Below, one piece after another: positions 22,960 through 64,000 of a DNA stretch of 64,000 nt; within the stretch, counting starts at the first letter, position 1, and every line of letters starts with the position of its first letter. The stretch covers positions 200,447,654 through 200,511,653 of the forward strand of contig OX457056.1 in NCBI GenBank assembly GCA_949752795.1, in the 5' to 3' direction. The translations under genes and the position numbers were made by a program. The stretch comes from Hyperoodon ampullatus (taxonomy: Eukaryota; Chordata; Mammalia; Artiodactyla; Ziphiidae). A model generated the notes under the pieces. That model saw only the letters and a list, made by a program, of their open reading frames with translations. It ran no database searches and was not told where the DNA came from.

Positions 22960-25900
22960 TTTTTTTTTTGTCTTTTATTTTTTAACATCTTTATTGGAGT
23001 ATAATTGCTTTACAATGGTGTGTTAGTTTCTGCTTTATAACAAAGTGAATCAGCTATACATAGATCCCCATATCTCCTCCCTCTTGCGTCTCCCTCTCAC
23101 CCTCCCTATCCCACCCCCCTAGGTGGTCAGAAAGCACCGAGCTGATCTCCCTGTGCTATGCGACTGCTTCCCACTAGCTATCTATTTTACATTTGGTAGT
23201 GTATATAAGTCCATGCCACTCTCACTTCATCCCAGCTTTCCCTTCCCACTCCCAGTGTCCTCAAGTCCATTCTCTACATCTGCGTCTTTATTCCTGTCCT
23301 GACCCTAGGTTCTTCATGACCAATTTTTTTTTTTTTTTTAGATTCCATAAACATGTGTTAGCATACGGTATTTGTTTTTCTCTTTCTGACTTACTTCACT
23401 CTGTATGACACACTCTAGGTCCATCCACCTCACTACAAATAACTCAATTTCGTTTGTTTTTATGGCTGAGTAATATTCCATTATATATATATGTGCCACA
23501 TCTTCTTTATCCATTCATCTGTCGATGGACACTCAAATTGCTTCCATGTCCTGGCTATTGTAAATAGAGCTGCAATGAACATTGTGGTACATGACTCATT
23601 TTGAATTACAGTGTTCTCAGGGTATATGCCCAGTAGTGGGATTGCTGGGTCATATGGTAGTTCTATTTTTAGGGTTTTTTTTGGCGGTACACGGGCCTCT
23701 CACTGTTGTGGCCTCTCCCGTTGTGGAGCACAGGCTCTGGACACGCAGGCTCAGTGACCATGGCTCACGGGCCCAACCGCTCCGCAGCATGTGGTATCTT
23801 CTCGGACCGGGGCACAAACCCGTGTCCCCTGCATCGGCAGGGGGACTCTCAACAACTGCGCCACCAGGGAAGCCCTTTTTTTAGTTTTTTAAGGAACCTC
23901 CATACTGTTCTCCATAGTGGCTGTATCAATTTACATTCCCACCAACAGTGCAAGAGGGTTCCCTTTTCTCCACACCCTCTCCAACATTTATTATTTGTAG
24001 ATTTTTTAATGATGACCATTCTGACTGGTGTGAGGTGATATCTTATTGCAGTTTTGATTTGCATTTCTCTAATGATTAATGATGTAAAGCATTCTTTCAT
24101 GTGTTTGTTGGCAATCTGTATATCTTTTTTGGAGAAATGTCTATTTAGGTCTTTTACCCATTTTTGGATTGGATTGTTTGTTTTTTTTGTTATTGAGCTG
24201 CTTGTAAGTTTTGGAGATTAATCCTTTGTCAGTTCCTTCATTTGCAAATATTTTCTCGCATTCTGAGGGTTGTTTTTTGGTCTTGTTTATGGTTTCCTTT
24301 GCTGTGCAAAAGCTTTGAAGTTTCATTAGGTCCCATTTGTTTATTTTTGTTTTTATTGCCATTTCTCTAGGAGGTGGGTCAAAAAGGATCTTGCTGTGAT
24401 TTATGTCATAGAGTGTTCTTCCTATGTTTTCCTCTAAGAGTTTTACAGTGTCTGGCCTCACATTTAGGTCTTTAATCCATTTTGAGTTTATTTTTGTGTA
24501 TGGTGTTAGGGAGTGTTCTAATTTCATTCTCTTACACCTAGCTGTCCAGTTTCCCCAGCACCACTTATTGAAGAGGCTGTCTTTTCTCCACTGTATATTC
24601 TTGCCTCCTTTATAAAAAATAAGGTGACCGTATGTGTGTGGGTTTATCTCTGTGCTTTCTATCCTGTTCCATTGATCTATATTTCTGTTTTTGTGTCAGT
24701 ACCATGCTGTCTTGATTACTGTAGCCTTGTAGTATAGTCTGAAGTCCGGGAGCCTGATTTCCTCCAGCTCTGTTCTTCTTTCTCAAGATTGCTTTCGGTA
24801 TTTGGGGTCTTTTGTGTTTCCATACAAATTGTGAAATTTTTTCTTCTAATTCTGTGAAAACTGCCAGTGGTAGTTTGATAGGGATTGCATTGAATCTGTA
24901 GATTGCTTTGGGTAGTATAGTCATTTTCACAGTGTTGATTCTTCCAATCTAAGAACATCATATATCTCTCCATCTATTTGTATCATCTTTAATTTGTTTC
25001 ATCAGTGTCTTATAGTTTTCTGCATACAGGTCTTTTGTCTGCTTAAGTAGATTTATTCCTAGCTATTTTATTCTTTTTGTTGCAGTGGTAAATGGGAGTG
25101 TTTCCTTAATATCTCTTTCCTATTTTTCATCATTAGTGTATAGGAATGCAAGAGATTTCTGTGCATTAATTTTGTATCCTGTTACTTTACCAAAGTCTTT
25201 GATTAGCTCTAGTAGTTTTTTGGTACCATCTTTAGGATTCTCTATGTATAGTATCTTGTCATCTGCAAACAGTGACAGCTTTACTTCTTCTTTTCTGATT
25301 TGGATTCCTTTTATTTCTTTTTCTTTTCTGATTGCTGTGGCTAAAACTTCTAAAACTATGTTGAATAATAGTGCTGAGAATGGACAACCTTATCTTGTTC
25401 CTGATCTTAGAGGAAATGGTTTCAGTGTTTCACCATTGAGAATGATGTTCCCTGTGGGTTTGTCATATATGGCCTTTATTATGTTGAGGTAAGTTCCCTT
25501 TATGCCTACTTTCTGGAGGCTTTTTATCATAAATGGGTGTTGAATTTTGTTGAAAGCTTTTTCTGCATCTATTGAGATGATCGTATGGTTTTTCTCCTTC
25601 AATTTGTAAATATGGTTTATCACATTGATTGATTTGCATATATTGAAGAATCCTTGCATTCCTGGGATAAACCGCACTTGATCATGGTGTATGATCCTTT
25701 TAATGTGCTTTTGGGTTCTGTTTGCTAGTATTTTGTTGAGGATCTTTGTATCTATGTTCATCAGTGATATTGGCCTGTAGTTTTCTTTCTTTGTGACATC
25801 TTTGTCTGGTTTTGGTATCAGGGTGATGGTGGCCTCGTAGAATGAGTTTGGGAGTGTTCCTCCCTCTGCTATATTTTGGAAGAGTTTGTGAAGGATAGGT

Positions 25901-27810
25901 GTTAGCTCTTCTCTAAATGTTTGATAGAATTCACCTGTGAAACCATCTGGTCCTGGGCTTCTGTTTGTTGGAAGATTTTTAATCACAGTTTCAATTTCAG
26001 TGCTTGTGATTTGTCTGTTTAAATTTTCTGTTTCTTCCTGGTTCAGTCTCAGAAGGTTGTGCTTTTCTAAGATTTTGTCCATTTCTTCCAGGTTGCCCGT
26101 TTAATGGCATATAGTTGTTTGTAGTAATCTCTCATGATCCTTTGTATTTCTGCAGTGTCAGTTGTTACTTCTCCTTTTTCATTTCTGATTCTATTGATTT
26201 GAGTCTTCTCCTTTTTCTTCTTGATGATTCTGGCTAATGGTTTATCAATTTTGTTTATCTTCTCAAAAAACCAGCTTTTAGTTTTATTGATCTTTGCTAT
26301 CGTTTCCTTCATTTCTTTTTCATTTATTTCTGATCTGATCTTTATGATTTCTTTCCTTCTGCTAACTTTGGGGTTTTTTTGTTCTTCTTTCCCTAATTGC
26401 TTTAGGTATAAGGTTAAGTTGTTTATTTGAGGTGTTTCTTGTTTCTTGAGGTAGGATTGTATTGCTATAAACTTTCCTCTTAGAAATGCTTTTGCTGCAT
26501 CCCATAGGTTTTGGGTTGTTGTGTTTTCATTGTCATTTGTTTCTAGGTATTTTTTGATTTCCTCTTGGACTTCTTCAGTGATCTCTTGATTATTTAGTAG
26601 TGTATTGTTTAGCCTCCATGTGTTTGTGTTTTTTACAGATTTTTTTCCTGTAATTGATATCTAGTCTCATAGTACTGTGGATGGAAAAGATACTTGATAT
26701 GATTTCAATTTTCTTAAATTTACCAAGGCTTGATTTGTGACCCAAGATATGATCTATCCTGGAGAATGTTCCATGAGCACTTGAGAAGAAAGTGTATTCT
26801 GTTGTTTTTGGATGGAAAGTCCTATAAATATCAATTAAGTCCATCTTGTTTAATGTATCATTTAAAGCGTGTGTTTCCTTATTTATTTTCATTTTGGATG
26901 ATCTGTCCATTGGTGAAAGTGGGGTGTTAAAGTCCCCTACTATGATTGTGTTTCTGTCAATTTCCCCTTTTATGGCTGTTAGCATTTGCCTTATGTATTG
27001 AGGTTCTCCTATGTTAGGTGCATAAATATTTACAATTGTTACATCTTCTTCTTGGATTGACCCCTTGGTCATTATGCAGTGTCCTTCTTTGTCTCGTGTA
27101 ATAGTGTTTATTTCAAAGTCTATTTTGTCTGATATGAGAATTGTTATTCCAGCTTTCTTTTGATATCCATTTGCATGGAATATCTTTTTCCATCCCCTCA
27201 CTTTCAGTCTGTATGTGTCCCTAGGTCTGAAGTGGGTCTCTTGTAGACAGCAAATATACGGGTCTTGTTTTTGTATCCAGTCAGCCAGTCTGCTTCTTTT
27301 GGTTGGAGCATTTAATCCATTACATTTAAGGTAGTTATTGGTATGTATGTTCCTATTACTATTTTCTTAACTCTTTTGAGTTTGTTATTGTAGGTCTTTT
27401 CCTTCTCTTGTGTTTCCTGCCTAGAGAAGTTCCTTTAGCATTTGTTGTAAAGCTGCTTTGGTGGTGCTGAATTCTGTTAGCTTTTGCTTGTCTACAAAGC
27501 TTTTAATTTCTCCATCAAATCTGAATGCAATCCTTGCTGGGTAGAGTAATCTTGGTTGCAGGTTTTTCCCTTTCATCACTTTAAATATGTCCTGCCACTA
27601 CCTTCTGGCTTGCAGAGTTTCTGCTGAAAGATCAGCTGTTAACCTTCTGGGGAGTCCCTTGTATGTTATTTGTTGTTTTTCCCTTGCTGTTTTTAATATG
27701 TTTTCTTTGTATTTAATTTTTGATAGTTTGATTAATATGTGTCTTAATCTCTGTAGGTAGTCTGTATATACCCATAGAGCAAAGTGGGGTTTTTTTGTGT
27801 TGACAACCAA
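22960..27810 (-). mobile_element. L1 LINE, antisense, long (3' end to ORF1 C-terminal domain)
   Basis: The minus strand reads, right to left, the ORF1p C-terminal domain (27,598-27,810: 'HILIKLSKIKYKENILK', 'ADLSAETLQARR'), the endonuclease (26,590-27,201: 'VDIYRTFHPKTTEYTFFSSAHG'-like text with 'IIVGDFNTPLSPMDRS'), reverse transcriptase (25,390-26,082: '[20 protein letters not shown]') and the ORF2 C-terminus (24,141-24,930). A 3' UTR and poly-T end near 22,960. Frames are broken but long, so it is younger than the other upstream L1s. The 5' end is truncated within ORF1. A SINE interrupts it at 23.67-23.87 kb. Confidence 0.93.
23674..23874 (-). mobile_element. CHR-type SINE, antisense, inside L1
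   Basis: It runs from 'ttttttttggcggtacacgg' to 'gcgccaccagggaagccc', flanked by T-rich L1 sequence ('tttttagggtttt' / 'ttttttagttttt') that partly hides the target duplication. Confidence 0.92.
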
Positions 27811-27829
27811 AATGGCTCTGCGTGATCCT

Positions 27830-28300
27830 CCAAATGATGGTGTTTACACTTTAAGATGTTGACAAGCATGTCTGGATGCTATTATTTTAGGGTGCCCTGA
27901 TTTTAAAAGAACATATGCTTTATTAGGGGAAGTGGGTAATGGGGAGTGGTTATCTAATGGCTATAGAGTTTCAGTTTAGAAACACTTAGAAATGGTTAGC
28001 ACGGTAAATTTTACATTATGCATTTTTTACCACGATACAAAAATTTGCTTTAAAAATATTATTACACAAATAATACCTGATAATTATGGAAACATCAGTA
28101 AATACAGACAAGCAAAAAGGAAAATAAAATCACCAACAATCCTAACAGCTGAGATTTCTTATTGCATAAATACATAAATGCATAAATTATATGTAGGTTC
28201 ACATTTGGATTTGCTGCTTAATAACCTGACTTTTTCAAACAAAGTTTACACTATTTTTAACCATGTTTTAAGTTCTATGTTCTTAATTGAAAATGCAGAG
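27830..28300. other. Intergenic sequence with possible L1 3'-end remnant
   Basis: The stretch 27,940-28,060 ('ggttatctaatggctatagagtttcag', 'taaattttacattatgcatt') resembles an old L1 3' terminus in sense orientation. The rest is AT-rich and unassigned. No gene is seen. Confidence 0.45.
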
Positions 28301-28605
28301 AAGTAGGATGTTTCACATTTCTGTAAACTCTAAGGCCTCAAGACAGAAGTGCAGTGGCACTTTTAGGGGTACATGCTCCTCCATTGATGCTTCTCTGTTT
28401 AGGTCATGTGTCTGCAGGAGAAAGAAAGGCTCCCCACTCCTGGTTTGTCAGCCAGCTCTACTGACATCTTTCGGTGGTTCCTTTTAAGTATGAACCCATC
28501 TACAGAGGCTTCTGGTACTTTGGGAACTAGTGTGTCTACCTGTCCCTGGGGCTCTTCAGTCACATGTCTGTCCACTGGGGTAATGTAAATATGTGTCTCA
28601 GCAAG

Positions 28606-28618
28606 GTTAACGATTAAA
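28606..28618 (+). promoter_or_regulatory. HNF1-like site upstream of ABCC2
   Basis: GTTAACGATTAAA matches the HNF1 palindrome GTTAATNATTAAC at 10 of 12 defined positions. It lies 162-174 bp before the ABCC2 start codon. HNF1 sites are reported in mammalian ABCC2 promoters. An AGGTCA nuclear-receptor half-site follows at 28,632-28,637, and an E-box-like CACATG sits at 28,561-28,566. Binding is not shown by sequence alone. Confidence 0.5.
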
Positions 28619-28626
28619 TTGTTGGG

Positions 28627-28728
28627 ATGAAAGGTCAGAAGGCCTGCCTTTGGAACATCAGAACATCAGAATGGGAGATAACATGTTGCTACTTGCCTTC
28701 CACCTTCTCTGAGGAAAAGAGTGAATAA
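28627..28728 (+). promoter_or_regulatory. Upstream ORFs in the ABCC2 5' leader
   Basis: An ATG at 28,627 opens 33 codons ending at TAA 28,726-28,728. In another frame an ATG at 28,671, 109 bp before the main start, opens 13 codons ending at TGA 28,710-28,712. The sequence around the second ('aacatcagaatgg') resembles the human leader around its upstream ATG near -105, as I remember it, where uORFs damp translation. Whether both lie in the mRNA depends on the transcription start, which is not visible. Confidence 0.6.
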
Positions 28729-28779
28729 GAAACTACACAGTAATAGAAGAGTCTTCATTCCAGAAGTGATCTAGGAATC

Positions 28780-59545
<30,766 letters not shown>

Positions 59546-59549
59546 TTCA

Positions 59550-59715
59550 TTAATTCAGCATATTTTTATTGAGTACCTACTATGTGCCACACACTATTTT
59601 AAGTGCTGGAGTTGCATCCACGAACAGACAAAAATCTACCCTGATATAGCTCTACATTCTCATGAGGAGGAAGCAACAACAAAATAAGTAAATTATATGA
59701 TATAAAATGGTAAGT
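59550..59715 (+). repeat. L2-like repeat fragment, sense
   Basis: 'tttattgagtacctactatg', 'gtgccacacactattttaag' and 'gctggagttgcatccacgaa' match the 3' part of an L2-like old repeat. Confidence 0.75.
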
Positions 59716-59788
59716 TGGCCATGCTTTTGATTATTGGGCCTAAAGTTATTTATTTGAATCAAAGATATTTATTTGTATAAAGGAACTT

Positions 59789-59955
59789 GTGTTACTGAAC
59801 TGCACTTGGGTCTGGCTGCCCACCACACAGCACAGCCAATCTACTGACGTTGGGTTGTGGTGAAGGAAAGTGCAGTGTTTATTGCAGGGCCCAGCAAGGA
59901 GAATGGTCAGCTCATGCTCAAAAGACCCAAACTCCTCAATGGCTTTCAGGGAATG
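59789..59955 (-). mobile_element. ERV1-like LTR fragment, antisense, same family as 20,010-20,496
   Basis: It starts TGTTACTGAACTGC, the reverse complement of the U5 end of the 20-kb LTR, includes a reversed polyadenylation region ('gtgtttattgcag') and is cut by the next SINE. Only R-U5 remains. Confidence 0.75.
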
Positions 59956-59956
59956 T

Positions 59957-60213
59957 TTTTTTTATTATTATTATTTTAAAATATTTATTTATTTATTGGC
60001 TGTGTTGGGTGTTAGTTGTGGCATGCGTCATCTTTCGTTGTGGCGTGTGTGCAGGCTTCTCTCTAGTTGTGGCACGTGGGCTCCAGAGCATATGAGCTCT
60101 GTAATTGCGGCACATGGGCGCTTTAGTTGTGGCACATGGGCTTAGTTCCCCCGCAGCATGTGGGATCTTAGTTCCCCAACCAGGGATCGAACTGGTGTCC
60201 CCTGCATTGCAAT
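59957..60213 (-). mobile_element. CHR-type SINE, antisense, 5'-truncated
   Basis: It runs from 'tttttttattattattattt' through 'ggctgtgttgggtgttagtt' and 'accagggatcgaactggtg' to 'cctgcattgcaa'. The terminal 'ccaccagggaagtccc' block is missing, and the poly-T of the next L1 begins about 6 bp later. Confidence 0.88.
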
Positions 60214-60219
60214 AGAGAC

Positions 60220-63200
60220 TTTTTTTTCTTTTAACATCTTTATTGCAGTATAATTGCTTTACAATGGTATGTTACTTTCTGCTTCATAACAAAGAGAATC
60301 AGCTATACATATACGTATATCCCCATATCTCCTCCCTCGTGCATCACACTCCCACCCTCCCTATCCCAGCCCTCTGGGTGGTCACAAAGCACTGAGCTGA
60401 TGTGGGTGTTTCCCACTAGCTATCTATTTTACATTTGGTAGTGTATATATGTCCATACCACACTCTAACTTCGTCCCAGCTTACCTTCGCCCTCCCCGTA
60501 TCCTCAAGTTCATTCTCTCTGTCTGCGTCTTTATTCCTATCCTGCCCCTATGTTCTTCAGAACCATTTGTTTTAGATACCATATATATGTGTTACCATAT
60601 GGTATTTGTTTTTCTCTTTCTGACTTACTTCACACTGTATGACAAACTCTAGGTCCATCCACCTCACTACAAATAACTCAATTTCGTTTTTTTATGGCTG
60701 AGTAATATTCCATTGTATATATGTGCCGCATCTTCTTTATCCATTCATCTGTCGATGGACACTTAGGTTGCTTCCAAGTCCTGGCTATTGTAAATAGAGC
60801 TGCAATGAACATTGTGGTACATGACTCTTTTTGAATTATGGTTTTCTCAGGGTATATGTCCAGTAGTGGGATTCCTGGGTCGTATGGTAGTTCTATTTTT
60901 AGTTTTTTAGGAACCTCCATACTGTTCTCCATAGTGGTTGTATCAATTTACATTCACACCAACAGTGCAAGAGGGTTCCCTTTTCTCCACACCCTCTCCA
61001 GCATTTATTGTTTCTAGATTTTTATTTATTTATTTATTTTTTGCGGTACGCAGGCCTCTCACTGCTGTGGCCTCTCCCGTTGCGGACCACGGGCTCTGGA
61101 CGCGCAGGCTCAGCAGCCATGGTTCATGGGCCCAGCTGCTCTGTGGCATGTGGGATCCTCCCAGAACGGGACACACACCTGCGTCCCCTGCATCGGCAGG
61201 CAGACTCTCAACCACTGCGCTACCAGGGAAGTCCCTAGATTTTTTGATGATGGCCATTCTGACTGGTGTGAGATGATATCTCTTTGTAGTTTTAATTTGA
61301 ATTTCTCTAATGATTAGTGATGTTGAGCATTCTTTCATGTGTTTGTTGGCAATCTGTATATCTTCTTTGGAGAAATATCTATCTAGGTCTTCTGCCCACT
61401 TTTGGATTGGGTTGTTTGTTTTTTTGTTATTGAGCTGCATGTGCTGCTTGTAAATTTTGGAGATTTATCCTTTGTCAGTTGCTTCATTTTCAAATATTTT
61501 CTTGCATTCTGAGGGTTGTCTTTTGGTCTTGTTTATGGTTTCCTTTCTGTGCAAAAGCTTTTAAGTTTCATTAGGTCCAATTTGTTTATTTAGGTTTTTA
61601 TTTCCATTTCTCTAGGAGGTGGGTCAAAAAGGATCTTGCTATGATTTATGTCATAGAGTGTTCTGCCTATGTTTTCCTCTAAGAGTTTTATAGTCTCTGG
61701 CCTTACATTTAGGTCTTTAATCCATTTTGAGCTTATTTTTGTGTATGGTGTTAGGGAGTGTTCTAATCTCATACTTTTACATGTACCTGTCCAGTTTGCC
61801 CAGCACCACTTACTGAAGAGGCTGTCCTTTCTCCACTGTACATTCCTGCCTCCTTTATCAAAGATAAGGTGACTATATGTGCGTGGGTTTATCTCTGGGC
61901 TTTCTATACTGTTCCATTGATCTATATTTCTGTTTTTGTGCCAGTACCATACTGTCTTGATTACTATAGCTTTGTAGTATAGTCTGAAGTCAGGGAGCCT
62001 GATTCCTCCAGCTCCGTTTTTCGTTCTCAAGATTGCTTTCGGTATTCGGGGTCTTTTGTGTTTCCATACAAATTGTGAAATTTTTTGTTCTAGTTCTGTA
62101 AAAAATGCCAGTGGTCGTTTGATAGGGATTGCATTGAATCTGTAGATTGCTTTGGGTAGTAGAGTCATTTTCACAATGTTGATTCTTCCAATCCAAGAGC
62201 ATGGTATGTCTCTCCATCTGTTTGTATCATCTTTAATTTCTTTCATCAGTGTCTTCATAATTTTCTGCATATAGGTCTTTTGTCTCCTTAAGTAGGTTTA
62301 TTCCTAGATATTTTGCTCTTTTTGTTGCAATGGTAAATGGGAGTGTTTTCCTAATTTTACTTTCTGATTTTTCATCATTAGTGTATAGGAATGCCAGAGA
62401 TTTCTGTGCATTAATTTTGTATCCTGCTACTTTACAAAATTCAGTGATTAGCTCTAGTAGTTTTCTGGTAGCATCTTTAGCATTCTCTATGTATAGTATC
62501 ATGTCATCTGCAAACAGTGACAGCTTTACTTCTCCTTTTCCGATTTGGATTCCTTTTATTTCCTTTTTTTCTCTGATTGCTGTGGCTAAAACTTCGAAAA
62601 CTATGTTGAGTAAGAGTGGTGAGAGTGGGCAACCTTGTCTTGTTCCTGATCTTAGTGGAAATGCTTTCAGTTTTTCACCATTGAGCACGATGTTGGCTGT
62701 GGGTTTGTCATATATGGCCTTTATTATGTTGAGGAAAGTTCCCTCTATGCCTACTTTCTGCAGGGTTTTTATCATAAATGGGTGTTGAATTTTGTCAAAA
62801 GCCTTCTCGGCATCTATTGAGATGATCATATGGTTTCTCTCCTTCAATTTGTTAATATGGTGTATCACGTTGATTGATTTGAAGATATTGAAGAATCCTT
62901 GTATTCTTGGCATAAGCCCTACTTGATCATGGTGTATCATGGTGTATGATCCTTTTAATGTGCTGTTGGATTCTGTTTGCTAGTATTTTGTTGAGGACTT
63001 TTGCATCTAATTCATCAGTGATATTGGCCTGTAGTTTTCTTTCTTTGTGACATCTTTGTCTGGTTTTGGTATCAGGGTGATGGTGGCCTCTTAGAATGAG
63101 TTTGGGAGTGTTCCTCCCTCTGCTATATTTTGGAAGAGTTTGAGAAGGATAGGTGTTAGCTCTTCTCTAAATGTTTGAAAGAATTCATCTGTGAAGCCAT

Positions 63201-64000
63201 CTGGTCCTGGGCTTTTGTTTGTTGGAAGATTTTTAATCACAGTTTCAATTTCAGTGCTTGTGATCGGTCTGTTCATATTTTCTATTACTTCCTGATTCAG
63301 TCTTGGCAGGTTGTGCATTTCTAAGAATTTGTCCATTTCTTCCAGGTTGTCCATTTTTTTGGCATAGAGTTGCTTGTAGTAATCTCTCATGATCTTTTGT
63401 ATTTCTGCAGTGTCAGTTACTTCTCCTTTTTCATTTCTAATTCTATTGATTTGAGTCTTCTCCCTTTTTTTCTTGATGACTCTGGCTAATGGTTTATCAA
63501 TTTTGTTTATCTTCTCAAAGAACAAGCTTTTAGTTTTATTGATCTTTGCTATCGTTTCCTTCATTTTTTCATTTATTTCTGATCTGATCTTTATGATTTC
63601 TTTCCTTCCATTAACTTTGAGGTTTTTTGGTTCTTCTTTCCCTAATTGCTTTAGGTGCAAGGTTAGGTTGTTTATTCGAGAGTTTCCTGTTTCTTAAGGT
63701 AGAATTGTATTGCTATAAACTTCCGTGTTAGAACTGCTTTTGCTGCATCCCACAGGTTTTGGGTTGTCGTGTCTCCATTGTTATTTGTTTCTAGGTATTT
63801 TTTGATTTCCTCTTTGATTTCTTCAGTGATCAGTTCGTTGTTAAGTAGTGTATTGTTTAGCCTTCATGTGTTTGTATTTTTTACAGATCTTATCCTGTAA
63901 TTGATATCTTGTCTCATAGCATTGTGGTCAGAAAAGATACTTGATACAATTTCAATTTTCTTAAATTTACCAAGTCTTGATTTGTGACCCAAGATATGAT
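60220..64000 (-). mobile_element. L1 LINE, antisense, continues beyond window
   Basis: It starts at a poly-T 3' end and 3' UTR ('tttaacatctttattgcagt'). It then reads the ORF2 C-terminus (61,590-62,270: '[19 protein letters not shown]', '[19 protein letters not shown]'), RT with '[15 protein letters not shown]' (62,233-62,940; the FADD catalytic box) and '[20 protein letters not shown]' (63,091-63,660). It is cut at the window edge before the endonuclease. Long open stretches remain but frameshifts near 62,232-62,270 and 62,990-63,090 break ORF2. It is closely similar to the L1 at 22,960-27,810 and in the same orientation. Confidence 0.94.
61024..61234 (-). mobile_element. CHR-type SINE, antisense, inside L1
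   Basis: Young subtype from '(att)n' and 'gcggtacgcaggcctctcac' to 'gcgctaccagggaagtcc'. Target duplication 'ctagattttt' at 61,014-61,023 and 61,235-61,244. Confidence 0.93.

Noticed and set aside
25390..26082. Minus-strand open frame of 230 codons
   Set aside because: It is L1 reverse-transcriptase sequence ([11 protein letters not shown] and following) within the L1 at 22.96-27.81 kb.
1..28000. Possible last exon of CUTC, the expected upstream neighbour
   Set aside because: I could not recognise any CUTC-like coding text or a 3' UTR. The gene may end further left than the window.
62233..62940. Long minus-strand open frame of 235 codons
   Set aside because: It is L1 ORF2 reverse-transcriptase sequence (FADD box, [15 protein letters not shown] text) from a frameshifted, truncated L1, not a host gene.

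Overview
This is mammalian nuclear DNA, almost certainly from a cetacean or a close cetartiodactyl relative. The main clue is the repeat content. At least 26 copies of a tRNA-derived CHR-type SINE are present, recognised by the 5' block 'ggcttccctggtggcgcagtgg' or its reverse complement 'ccaccagggaagccc'. There are also L1 elements of several ages, MIR, L2, MER2, Tigger and MER5 remnants, and antisense or solo ERV LTRs. The window has no prokaryotic-style genes and no CRISPR array. Nearly all long open frames are antisense or sense shadows of L1 and SINE copies.

Bases 1-28,560 are intergenic and mostly repeats: a Tigger-like DNA transposon (0.77-1.49 kb), L1 pieces on both strands (1.5-3.6, 6.4-7.4, 12.1-16.8 and 23.0-27.8 kb), MER2 (9.0-9.3 kb), a cluster of ERV LTR sequence (17.7-22.3 kb) and a decayed processed copy of a NEDD4-family HECT ubiquitin ligase, closest in my recollection to NEDD4L (about 17.1-17.6 kb).

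Bases 28,780-58,920 hold one real gene on the + strand: the first 17 coding exons of ABCC2 (MRP2), the apical ATP-driven exporter of bilirubin glucuronides and other organic-anion conjugates in liver, kidney and gut. All exons are bounded by AG/GT, all phases fit, and the 2,271 coding bases give 757 uninterrupted codons. They cover TMD0, the L0 linker, TMD1 and NBD1 through Walker A and the Q-loop. The ABC signature, Walker B, TMD2 and NBD2 lie beyond the right edge. The 5' flank carries upstream ORFs and an HNF1-like site.

Bases 58,921-64,000 are the start of intron 17: an L2-like fragment, an antisense LTR piece, a SINE and a long antisense L1 that runs off the window. That L1 is in the same orientation as, and closely similar to, the L1 upstream of the promoter.

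I found no undescribed multi-gene system. The most unusual signals are structural: a three-deep SINE nest, a SINE insertion that carries extra 3' sequence inside its target-site duplication, a tiny L1 tail inserted into an older L1, the paired direct L1s flanking ABCC2 exons 1-17, and the strongly one-sided SINE orientation. Repeat names and human comparisons come from memory of the families, not from a search.
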